Source of the DNA: CAUZEO01 sp963578625 | GTDB lineage: Bacteria; Verrucomicrobiota; Kiritimatiellia; SLOV01 | Direction: 5' to 3' | Length of the DNA: 10,638 nucleotides | Assembly (NCBI GenBank): GCA_963578625.1 | Contig: CAUZEO010000172.1 | Span: 1-10,638 of the forward strand | In this document: positions 1 to 6,859 of the stretch, one piece after another | How the letters are laid out: the number at the start of each line of letters is the position of its first letter | Position numbering within the stretch: the first letter of the stretch is position 1 | Made by a program: the position numbers and the translations under genes | Notes under the pieces: generated by a model | The model's database searches: none | Seen by the model: only the letters and a program-made list of their open reading frames with translations | Told to the model about the DNA's origin: nothing

Positions 1-558
1 TATCACAACGAAGTCTGGACGGGAGTGGAATATCAGGTAGCCGGCCACATGGCGTGGGAGGGAATGATCACGGAAGCGTTGGCGATCTGTCGCGCGATAC
101 ACGATCGCTACCACCCTGCAAAGCGCAATCCGTGGAATGAGATAGAGTGTGGCGACCACTATGCCCGAGGCATGGCAAGTTACGGCGTCTTTCTCGCTCT
201 CTGCGGATTCGAATATGACGGGCCGAAGTGTCATCTCGGGTTTGCGCCGCGGATCTCACCACAAGACTTTCGAGCCGCCTTCACCGCGGCCGAAGGATGG
301 GGAACGCTGACCCAGCAGCAGGACGACGCCACGCAAACCAACTCGGTGGCGATCAAGTGGGGCCGGGTAAAAGTAAAGACGCTCGCCGTTCAACTGCCGG
401 ACCGAACCACGGCTCGCGGCGCCGTCGTCGCCGTCTCCGGCCACACTCTCGATTCCCGGGCACAGCAGGATGGTCTTCGATTGCGGATCATCATGCCCGA
501 AACAGTTGAACTGGGCGCAGCCGATGTAATGCTTGTGAAAATCCCGCTGAGCTCATGA
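1..558 (+). CDS. GH116 beta-glucosidase / glucosylceramidase-like protein, 3' part only
   Basis: The gene enters from the left edge already in frame, and the last 185 codons are visible up to TGA at 556-558. The protein resembles the C-terminal part of the GH116 (alpha/alpha)6 catalytic domain (GBA2, TxGH116, old DUF608), which hydrolyses beta-glucosides. The diagnostic block is WTGVEYQVAGHMAWEG (visible residues 6-21) followed by RNPWNEIECGDHYARGMAS (42-60). In the characterised archaeal enzyme a Glu and an Arg nine residues apart bind the glucose 6-hydroxyl; Glu47 and Arg56 have that spacing. The catalytic nucleophile and acid/base lie upstream, outside the window, so activity cannot be judged. 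The final ~80 residues look like the C-terminal beta-strands. The apparent GTG start at 25 is an internal Val codon. The neighbouring gene converges 5 bp away and is also glycan-related. The family call is firm; the substrate is unknown. Confidence 0.88.
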   Translation, partial: YHNEVWTGVEYQVAGHMAWEGMITEALAICRAIHDRYHPAKRNPWNEIECGDHYARGMASYGVFLALCGFEYDGPKCHLGFAPRISPQDFRAAFTAAEGWGTLTQQQDDATQTNSVAIKWGRVKVKTLAVQLPDRTTARGAVVAVSGHTLDSRAQQDGLRLRIIMPETVELGAADVMLVKIPLSS

Positions 559-568
559 AAAGCTCATG
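550..568. repeat. 8-bp direct repeat spanning both convergent stop codons
   Basis: AGCTCATG occurs at 550-557 and again at 561-568, 11 bp apart. The first copy carries most of the GH116 gene's TGA (556-558). The second contains TCA (564-566), which is the TGA stop of the opposite-strand gene. There is no room for an intergenic terminator, so each transcript must run into the other gene. The repeat may be chance. Confidence 0.6.
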
Positions 569-3500
569 GGATGTAAACTCTTCCTCGATAGCCGCGGGTG
601 GATTCGGCGGCGGCGCCCACATCAATGAACGGTAGTCCGGCGCCGGTTCCGGCAGGCGCCGCGTCCGCCGTCGGCCAACTGCCCGATCCGAACATGCCGT
701 CGTCCATTTCCAGGACGTATCCGCGGTTCACCGACGTGTCGCGCAGAATCACAACGATATCCGATTCATCCCTCGATAATGACTCAACGCCAAAGAATGA
801 CGAGCCATTCGTTGGATCGGTATCGGCAATGTATTCCGCAAGATTAAGCCGGCCATCAAAATCGGAATCCATGTTCGCCTCCGCAATCGTTGCATTGCCG
901 AAGTGGATCGTTTCGAAGTGGTTCGGCAGTCCGTCCAGATCGAAGTCCAGCATGGCGCTCTCCGCAATTATCGAGTCGTTCCAGGTATTGCCATTCACGA
1001 AGTCCGTGTTCAAATCATATTGCGCGGTGCCGCCTCCGGTCTGGGTAGCCTGCAACGGGCCGACATAGAAATCATCTCCGGCCTGGGGATCGATGTCCTC
1101 ATAAATGATCCCGTAGATGTATCCGGCCTGATAGTAGCCATGATGAACAAGGGCTCCGAAGAACGCCCAGTTTTCGTCCTGCCCGCCGTTGTTTCGAACC
1201 GTGTCGGCCGCGAGCACAACATCGTTCTCGCCCGGGATTCCGCCGGGGAGGATAGGGTCGCGCATGTTGTCGGGAGTGTACATCAACCGGATGGCAGCTT
1301 CATCGCCCACAACCGGCAGGATCGGTACGCTGAATTCGTCGATAAACCCATACGATCCATACCACGAAACTCTCATTGTGCTGCCGGAGGCCACGGTCCT
1401 GTTCCAGATGTCGCCGTCCACAAGATCGTTGTTCATTTCGTAGGGATGTGGATTGGAGACATCGTTTGCCGCCGTTGCCTGCAGATGGCCCGAAAAATAC
1501 CGCTCTCCGCCCTGGGGATTATCGTCCTGGTAGATCGTGCCGTATACGAACCCCGCGGCAAATGAATCGGAATAACTGATTGGCCCGAAGAAGCCATAGC
1601 CCTCGCGAAATCCGCCTGAATTACTAACCGTCGTGCTGTAAAGCACGGTGTCGTTCCCGGCGGGCACGCCGCCGGGTAGCATCGGATCTGCCAACCCGTC
1701 CGGAGAGTAGATCAATTGGATCAAGGTATGGTCACCGGGGTTCGGCAGGATCGGGTTTCCCTGCTCATCCAGGAACCCGAACGAAGCGCTCCATTGGTAG
1801 TGCATGAACGACTGCAGCACCGTTCCATTCCAAGCATCACCCAATACGAAATCGATGTTCATTTCGTAGGTGGTCGGAACCCAAGACCCAGGCGGAGTCT
1901 CCACCGTGGCCTGCATCGGCCCGGCGTAATACCGCGCGCCGGCCTGCGGATCGGTATTCTCGTAGGCCACTGCGTAAATGAAACCCGACTGGTAGGGCCC
2001 CTGGTAGTGGATCCAGTTGAACAAACCATAGTCTTCCCACAAACCGCCGTTATTGCGCACGATTCTGGTGTCGATGACGACGTCATCATCGGCAGGCAGG
2101 CCGCCGGGCAGAATGGTGTCGGCAACTCCGTCCGGTGAGTAGATCAGTTGCACCAGGGCTTCGTCGCCCAAATTCGGAAGAATCGAATTTCCCTGGTCAT
2201 CGATAAACCCGGCCCCTCCCCTCCAATCGATCAGCATCAACGGCTGGTTCACAACACTTCCATTCCATGTATTTCCGTTCACGGGATCGGTGTTGAAGTC
2301 GTAGAAAATACACGCGGGATTACTCCGGAAACTCTGCACAGTCTGCACAAGCGGTCCTGCATAATATTCGTCATTGCCCTGCGGCACAGCGGAGTCGTAA
2401 ATCACTCCGTAAATGAACCCGGGCTGAAATAATCCTTCGTAGTCATAAAACCCGAAGAAGGCGTACTCTTCGAACTGGCCGCCATTATTGCGAACGATTC
2501 TCGCGTCGATCACCACATCGTTGTTGCCGGGAAGTCCGCCGGGTAAAAGGCCATCGGCCACGCCGTCAGGAGAATAAATCAGCTGCACCAGCGCCTCGTC
2601 GCCCAGGCCCGGCAGGATCGGGACGCCCAAGCCGTCCAGAAAGCCCCACGAACCCAGCCACCTGACAGCGAGATACGGATCCGGGGTCAACACCGTTCCA
2701 GTCCAGGTATTGCCCGACTCGGGGCCGACGTTCAGATCGAATAATCCTGCCAGCGATGCGGCATTGGTTGCCGCCATGCCCGGGCCCCGGTAATACCGGT
2801 CGCCTCCGATCGGAGAATCCGTCGAAAAGAGTACGGCGTACAACGTTCCACTCTGAAACGTCGCCTGGAACTGCTTTTGAAAAACGCCGAACTGCTCAAG
2901 CACGCCGCCATTGTTTCTCACCACGAAGCTCTCGAGAACGACGTCATCTCCGTTGGTTCCGCCGCCGGGAAGAATCTCGCCGTCCATCTGATCGTCCGGC
3001 GCCAGGTAGAGCTGCGCAAGAACCTCGTCGCCCAGGTTCGAAAGGACTCCTATCGAGAGAGAAGGAAAGAAAATTCCGGTCGACGCGCCCCAGGTGAAAT
3101 CAAAGTCAGGGTCCGGCGGGGGCGGGGACGGGGGCGACACGACCGCCTTGATTGCGTCCAGGAAGAGACCATTCGGGTCGCCCAGGGTCGGCGCGATATA
3201 CCCGCCCTCACCATATTCGTTCCAGGCGTAGATCATCACCAGCCGATCGGGCGTGGCCAGCGTCGGATTGTCATCGAGAAAGTCGATCGCTTTCTGAAGA
3301 TGCGCTCCGACCGCTGCCGGTGTGCGGGAGGGATTGAAATACCAGGTTGGGGGCGTGTTCCAGGGACGCGCATCCCAGCCTGCCATGATCGTCGGAATAT
3401 AGAATTGAGAAACAATACTTTGTGTATCGGTATTCCAAACGCCATCGGCCCACGTGTCGTTGCCTTCAACATAATCCGTAAGCGAAAGGTATGGAAATTC

Positions 3501-4208
3501 CGTCTCGCCTGCACCCCACCCGGGTACGGCATTGTACCGGGTCACATGACTGTATAGCGACGCGGAGCCCGCGACGTTTGCCGCGAACTCCACCGCGGGA
3601 AAACCGGCCGCAACCCCGATCTGCTGGAAGTAGTCGTAGTTGGTCTGCGTCATGCCGGCGCCGTTAAAGAGGGTAATTAAAGGGTTTCCGCCAACACGCA
3701 AGTACCGCGAATCGGTGAGGAAGGGCAGCAGCATGTCGGCTACCTGCACCCACTCCGCGTCACTGTCGATTGTGGTGGGGGCAACATCGACGATGTTGAT
3801 GTTAAATTCCATGCGGCCTCGGTTCGATGCCAGCATGAAATTCTTCAGCCCAGAGTTGATCCCGTCATTCGCGGTTGCCGAGGGACTTCCATACCAATAC
3901 CAATCGAAACTGAAAAACGCGATACCGTGGTCGGCGGCCAGGTCGATCTGCTGCTCCATGACCGCCACCGTGTCGCCCCGCCACAATCCTCCACCCCAAA
4001 TCGGTTCGCGTTCAGGAAAATGGTTTCTCAGTTCTGCGGTGGCAAACGCGGCGATGGCTTCCGGCGTGTCATGGTACCACCCTTCGAAGTAGTAAACGCC
4101 GACCTTCGCGGTCTGACCGGCACATGCAAAGGGCAAGAAGAATAACCCCAACAGAGCCAAAAAACTGGTGGTGGAGCGCGGAGCCGAATACGGGTTCAGA
4201 TTTCGCAT
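564..4208 (-). CDS. Exported GH99/WbsX-like glycoside hydrolase with five ~144-aa repeats and TSP3-like C-terminus
   Basis: The predicted protein has 1214 residues. Residues 1-32 form a signal peptide (Arg-containing start, hydrophobic SFLALLGLFFLPFACA, probable cleavage near Ala30-Gly31). Residues ~34-356 resemble the GH99/GH71-like WbsX (beta/alpha)8 domain: KVGVYYFEGWY at the start, the strand FFSFDWYWYG (98-107) and YAWNEYGEGGYIAP (327-340). In GH99 the catalytic glutamates lie in an N-E-W-x-E-G motif, so Glu331 and Glu334 are the natural equivalents. A proline linker (359-368) leads to five repeats starting near 369, 514, 658, 802 and 945. Their conserved GD(E/H) lies at 393, 536, 681, 825 and 968. 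The end has Asp-rich loops (DFDLDGLPNHFE 1088-1099; DSDFDGRLNLAEY 1114-1126, then TDP) like calcium-binding TSP3/dockerin-type repeats, and an ~80-residue tail. There is no canonical lipobox before Cys29. Only a weak AGAGAAAG precedes the ATG. Export and glycan binding or cleavage are inferred; the substrate is unknown. Confidence 0.82.
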   Translation of the reverse strand: MRNLNPYSAPRSTTSFLALLGLFFLPFACAGQTAKVGVYYFEGWYHDTPEAIAAFATAELRNHFPEREPIWGGGLWRGDTVAVMEQQIDLAADHGIAFFSFDWYWYGSPSATANDGINSGLKNFMLASNRGRMEFNINIVDVAPTTIDSDAEWVQVADMLLPFLTDSRYLRVGGNPLITLFNGAGMTQTNYDYFQQIGVAAGFPAVEFAANVAGSASLYSHVTRYNAVPGWGAGETEFPYLSLTDYVEGNDTWADGVWNTDTQSIVSQFYIPTIMAGWDARPWNTPPTWYFNPSRTPAAVGAHLQKAIDFLDDNPTLATPDRLVMIYAWNEYGEGGYIAPTLGDPNGLFLDAIKAVVSPPSPPPPDPDFDFTWGASTGIFFPSLSIGVLSNLGDEVLAQLYLAPDDQMDGEILPGGGTNGDDVVLESFVVRNNGGVLEQFGVFQKQFQATFQSGTLYAVLFSTDSPIGGDRYYRGPGMAATNAASLAGLFDLNVGPESGNTWTGTVLTPDPYLAVRWLGSWGFLDGLGVPILPGLGDEALVQLIYSPDGVADGLLPGGLPGNNDVVIDARIVRNNGGQFEEYAFFGFYDYEGLFQPGFIYGVIYDSAVPQGNDEYYAGPLVQTVQSFRSNPACIFYDFNTDPVNGNTWNGSVVNQPLMLIDWRGGAGFIDDQGNSILPNLGDEALVQLIYSPDGVADTILPGGLPADDDVVIDTRIVRNNGGLWEDYGLFNWIHYQGPYQSGFIYAVAYENTDPQAGARYYAGPMQATVETPPGSWVPTTYEMNIDFVLGDAWNGTVLQSFMHYQWSASFGFLDEQGNPILPNPGDHTLIQLIYSPDGLADPMLPGGVPAGNDTVLYSTTVSNSGGFREGYGFFGPISYSDSFAAGFVYGTIYQDDNPQGGERYFSGHLQATAANDVSNPHPYEMNNDLVDGDIWNRTVASGSTMRVSWYGSYGFIDEFSVPILPVVGDEAAIRLMYTPDNMRDPILPGGIPGENDVVLAADTVRNNGGQDENWAFFGALVHHGYYQAGYIYGIIYEDIDPQAGDDFYVGPLQATQTGGGTAQYDLNTDFVNGNTWNDSIIAESAMLDFDLDGLPNHFETIHFGNATIAEANMDSDFDGRLNLAEYIADTDPTNGSSFFGVESLSRDESDIVVILRDTSVNRGYVLEMDDGMFGSGSWPTADAAPAGTGAGLPFIDVGAAAESTRGYRGRVYIP
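948..3104 (-). repeat. Five tandem ~144-codon domain repeats inside the GH99-like gene
   Basis: This stretch encodes residues ~369-1087 of the large exported protein. Each unit follows one plan: an aromatic start (Y/F-x-W-x-x-S-x-G-F-x-D), the core ILPxLGDEALVQLIYSPDG, ILPGGxPxxNDVV, VRNNGG, an aromatic segment with GFIYGxIY, DxxPQxGxxYYxGP, and a closing NxDxVxGNTWNGTV. The anchor Gly-Asp recurs at intervals of 143, 145, 144 and 143 residues. Unit 1 is the most divergent (LAQLYLAPDDQMD); units 2 and 3 are closest to each other. The protein is conserved far better than exact DNA identity, which points to an old internal duplication and not a recent slippage. The pattern suggests a beta-rich carbohydrate- or surface-binding module; I do not recognise a named family. 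Confidence 0.85.
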
Positions 4209-4245
4209 GGTCTTTCTCTCAGCATCTTGAGGATCACAACTGGCC

Positions 4246-4274
4246 AGTATACTCGATCGGGCCGTTCGATTCCA
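4246..4274 (-). promoter_or_regulatory. Candidate sigma-70 promoter of the GH99-like gene
   Basis: Read on the minus strand, TGGAAT (4274-4269) and TATACT (4251-4246) are separated by 17 bp. The -10 matches the consensus in 5 of 6 bases, but the -35 in only 3 of 6. Transcription would start about 30 nt before the ATG at 4208. The site lies in the 136-bp gap after the flavoprotein stop codon, so the GH99-like gene could be transcribed on its own despite sharing a strand with its neighbour. Confidence 0.35.
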
Positions 4275-4344
4275 GTCGGAATGGAGTGCATCCGAAAGAA
4301 AGTGCGAATCTGATCATGAGCTTCCCTGGCACAGGTCGGGCTAG

Positions 4345-5544
4345 CTACGGGGCAGGTTCCTTGCGAACGTTGCTCCAATCGATCAGATCACCCTCTGCAA
4401 ACCGGGCGTGGCGAAGCCACTCAATTTCCGGCGGCTTGACGGAAGTCGCGATGTATTGCGCCATGGCACCTCCCACACACAGAGCGGTCGAGAAACCGCC
4501 GCCGCTGAATCCGAGCGCATAGAACAGCCCGCGGGGTCCACTCGCGTCAAGAATCGGCATGCCATCCGGCGTGTAATCGTACACGCAAGCATACGTGCGA
4601 TGGACGAACCCCTGTTGCATGAACGGCAAGACCGACGCCAGGCGTGTATGCATATCCTGTACTCGATCGGGGTAGGCGGTCTGCCGGTAGTTGTCCGGAT
4701 CCTCAGCGGTAAAATCCGCCGGGCTTGAAATCAGGTCTCCCTCTCGCCAACCAACGAACATTTGGCGGTCCCCTTCCGGTCTCAAATAGAGACACGCCTG
4801 ACTGTCGGAGACGATTCGCGTCAACCGGTGTGTGTTGTCCAGCGGCACTTGGAAGAACGCCATTTCGGCCCGATGCGGATCTACCGGAACGTCGAGACCC
4901 AGCCGTTCCAATTGCGCTCTCCCCCAGGCCGCCGTGGCGATCATCACAGCAGGCGTGTGGTACACTTTTCCGGAAGCACGCACGCCGGTGATCCGCTCAC
5001 CCTCGACCAGTAAGTCTTCAACCGGACATCCCTCGCGGATTTCTACGCCGGCCTGCCGAGCAGCGGTCGCCAGGGCGTGAGTCATCGGCATGGAATCGAC
5101 GTGCAACGCCCCCGCTTCGTACGCATATAAAACGTCTTCACCCCGGCGCAGGCCCGGCTGAAGCTCACCCGCCTCCCCGGCATCAATGATTCGTGCATCG
5201 GCACCGACCTGCACGGCAGTTTCCACGCTGAACCGCACCGTCGCCTCATCATTCGAATGCGCGACGAGCAGATATCCCGGTCGATGAACCTCGACCGGTA
5301 CGCAAAAGCGATCGGTAAATTCCAGGAGCGCGTGCTGTGATTCCAATTGCCACTCGGCGACGTGCCGGTGAGCTGTCAAGGTGCGAACAATACCGGCAGC
5401 CCGACCCGATTGACCCGCCCCGACGTAATCACGTTCGAGCACCACAACTCGTTTTACTCCCAGCACTCTCAGATGCAGAGCTGTGGCCAGCCCGTTGACG
5501 CCTCCGCCAACGACAACCACGTCCGCATTTTCAGAATTCCTCAT
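4345..5544 (-). CDS. FAD-dependent amine oxidoreductase, DAO family (sarcosine oxidase-like)
   Basis: This is a 399-residue soluble flavoprotein of the D-amino-acid-oxidase fold, the usual length for sarcosine oxidase beta-like or monomeric sarcosine oxidase-like proteins. The N-terminal Rossmann motif is VVVVGGGVNGLATALHL (9-25), with Glu37 at the end of strand 2 for the FAD ribose. It is followed by the GAGQSGRAAGIVR segment (42-54) seen in SoxB/GlpO-like enzymes. The C-terminal FAD segment is TPDGMPILD (325-333) with GLFYALGFSGGGFSTA (339-354). Cys320 in ACVYDYTPDG aligns with the position that carries covalent FAD in monomeric sarcosine oxidase, so covalent flavin is possible. Such enzymes oxidise secondary amines or amino acids, giving an imine and H2O2 or passing electrons on. 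No ThiO/ThiS partner or SoxA/D/G subunit is visible. The ATG at 5544 lacks a well-spaced Shine-Dalgarno, and no in-frame alternative lies just upstream. The family is secure; the substrate is not. Confidence 0.85.
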   Translation of the reverse strand: MRNSENADVVVVGGGVNGLATALHLRVLGVKRVVVLERDYVGAGQSGRAAGIVRTLTAHRHVAEWQLESQHALLEFTDRFCVPVEVHRPGYLLVAHSNDEATVRFSVETAVQVGADARIIDAGEAGELQPGLRRGEDVLYAYEAGALHVDSMPMTHALATAARQAGVEIREGCPVEDLLVEGERITGVRASGKVYHTPAVMIATAAWGRAQLERLGLDVPVDPHRAEMAFFQVPLDNTHRLTRIVSDSQACLYLRPEGDRQMFVGWREGDLISSPADFTAEDPDNYRQTAYPDRVQDMHTRLASVLPFMQQGFVHRTYACVYDYTPDGMPILDASGPRGLFYALGFSGGGFSTALCVGGAMAQYIATSVKPPEIEWLRHARFAEGDLIDWSNVRKEPAP

Positions 5545-5622
5545 CGAATGGTACTTGTGGCTTGTGTTCCTTTTCGTTCTCCGTTTCGATGCGCATGAGA
5601 GAGCAGCAACTATTCTTTCCCA

Positions 5623-6726
5623 ATGAATGAATCTTTACCAGCGAATAGAAAGGCTGAAAACAGCGCTCCATCCCGGGTCGGGGTCGGGATGAGCGGCGGC
5701 CTTGACAGTTCGGTGGTCGCCGCGCTTTTGAAGGAACAAGGCCACGAGGTGATCGGTCTCACGCTTCACATGTTCCGCGAAGGATCGCGCTGCTGCTCGG
5801 TGGAAGATATCGACCGGTCCCGGAGAATCTGCGACGCACTGGACATACCGCATTCGACCGTTCAGGCGGTCGATTTTTTCCGCTCCACCATTATCGAGCC
5901 GTTCGTGAAAGAATTCGTGCTCGGCCGGACGCCTTCACCTTGCGTGCTGTGCAACCAGTACGTCAAGTTCGGGGCGCTGCATGACCGGGCTCTCCAACTC
6001 GGCTGTTCGCACGTTGCGACCGGGCACTACGTGAGGGTCGAAGAACGCGACGGTGTGTACCACCTGCTCCGCGCCAGGGATCTTAAAAAGGATCAATCCT
6101 ATTTCCTGCACCGCCTGTCCCAGGCGCAATTGTCACGCTGCCTGTTTCCGCTGGAGTCCTGGGCCAAGACGGATGTGGCGGCCTATGCCGAACGGACCGG
6201 GCTCCCGGTCTCCACGTCGTCGAAAGCGGAGAGCCAGGATCTCTGTTTTGTGCCCGACGAGGGGCACGCACCTCTCATTGAGTCGTATCATCCGGAATTG
6301 AAACGGCGCGGCGACATTGTGAACGACTCCGGAAAAGTGCTGGGAGAACATGCGGGATATCATCGCTATACCGTCGGCCAGCGGAAGGGATTGGGAGTGG
6401 CCTCGAGTTCAAGGCTCTATGTGAAACGTATCGAACCGGAGACAAACCACCTGGTGGTGGGTACGCGGGAAGAGCTGCTCGAACGCAAACTCCGGATCGA
6501 CAATATCCACTGGATTTCGGGCAAACCTCCGGACGAGTCATTCGAGTGCAAAATCCGTGTGCGCTACCGCACGCCCGCCGTCTCATCCGAGGTCTGGATG
6601 CGTAGTGCAACATCGGCATCGGTTACGCTGGCAGAACCGCAATTCGCCATCACCCCGGGACAGGCCGCGGTTTTCTACGACGGCGACGAGGTGCTGGGTG
6701 GCGGTTGGATCGGCGGGAAGTTTTGA
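5623..6726 (+). CDS. mnmA: tRNA-specific 2-thiouridylase MnmA
   Basis: MnmA adenylates C2 of the wobble uridine (U34) in Lys, Glu and Gln tRNAs and replaces its oxygen with sulfur from a persulfide relay; it acts in the cytoplasm. At 367 residues it has normal length. Visible signatures are the PP-loop GMSGGLDSSV (22-31), TPSPCVLCNQYVKFG (103-117), ATGHYVRV (132-139), KKDQSYFLHRL (155-165), SQDLCFVPD (204-212) and YTVGQRKGLGVA (249-260), followed by the C-terminal beta-barrel ending in GGWIGGKF. Cys110 and Cys208 correspond to the two catalytic cysteines of E. coli MnmA. Cys107 adds a CxxC, where E. coli has Asp. The chosen ATG gives an about 20-residue leader before the PP-loop strand and has no convincing Shine-Dalgarno. 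The next in-frame ATG is Met23, inside the PP-loop strand, so the upstream start is needed. It is divergent from the flavoprotein gene with 78 bp between starts; I found no clear promoter there. Confidence 0.97.
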   Translation: MNESLPANRKAENSAPSRVGVGMSGGLDSSVVAALLKEQGHEVIGLTLHMFREGSRCCSVEDIDRSRRICDALDIPHSTVQAVDFFRSTIIEPFVKEFVLGRTPSPCVLCNQYVKFGALHDRALQLGCSHVATGHYVRVEERDGVYHLLRARDLKKDQSYFLHRLSQAQLSRCLFPLESWAKTDVAAYAERTGLPVSTSSKAESQDLCFVPDEGHAPLIESYHPELKRRGDIVNDSGKVLGEHAGYHRYTVGQRKGLGVASSSRLYVKRIEPETNHLVVGTREELLERKLRIDNIHWISGKPPDESFECKIRVRYRTPAVSSEVWMRSATSASVTLAEPQFAITPGQAAVFYDGDEVLGGGWIGGKF

Positions 6727-6744
6727 GGGAGGAGATGCGGTTGA

Positions 6745-6769
6745 AGAGATCTGTTCGACGGGGATCTCT
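6745..6769 (+). other. Stem-loop downstream of mnmA
   Basis: AGAGATC (6745-6751) and GATCTCT (6763-6769) form a perfect 7-bp inverted repeat with an 11-nt loop, 18 nt after the mnmA stop. No T-tract follows on the plus strand, so it is not a standard intrinsic terminator. It could stabilise or trim the mnmA mRNA 3' end, or be chance. Confidence 0.3.
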
Positions 6770-6797
6770 GTGCCAACACCAACGGAAATCTTAATTC

Positions 6798-6828
6798 AAA
6801 AAAACTCCGTGGCGCGAACGCCACGGAG
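6798..6828 (-). terminator. Intrinsic terminator of the PEP-CTERM gene
   Basis: A perfect 10-bp inverted repeat has arms CTCCGTGGCG (6805-6814) and CGCCACGGAG (6819-6828) around a 4-nt loop (CGAA; UUCG in the minus-strand RNA). On the minus strand it is followed at once by seven T residues (complement of A7 at 6798-6804), 31 nt beyond the stop codon at 6860. On the plus strand the hairpin is followed by AGGGGAAAAATT and not a T-tract. The termination signal is therefore oriented for the minus-strand gene, though the hairpin may also slow mnmA read-through. Confidence 0.88.
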
Positions 6829-6859
6829 AGGGGAAAAATTCAAGTATTCTGAGCGCGAC

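Noticed and set aside
637..661. GC-rich palindrome CCGGCGCCGG and 7-bp hairpin CGGCGCC/GGCGCCG as terminator of the GH116 gene
   Set aside because: It lies inside the opposite gene's coding region with no T-tract on either strand; such repeats are common in GC-rich codons.
903..1565. Long plus-strand open frame (220 codons) antisense to the GH99-like gene, and similar ones at 2877-3557 and 3640-4092
   Set aside because: They lie wholly inside a well-supported gene, have no family motifs and low-complexity Arg/Pro-rich products: shadows of a GC-rich coding strand.
948..3104. CRISPR array or transposon-derived repeats
   Set aside because: The periodicity is ~430 bp and is held at the protein level in one reading frame, not as short identical DNA repeats with spacers.
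4109..4129. Lipobox before Cys29 of the large exported protein
   Set aside because: The residues before Cys29 are Pro-Phe-Ala, not the Leu-Ala/Ser-Gly/Ala type, so ordinary signal peptidase I cleavage is more likely.
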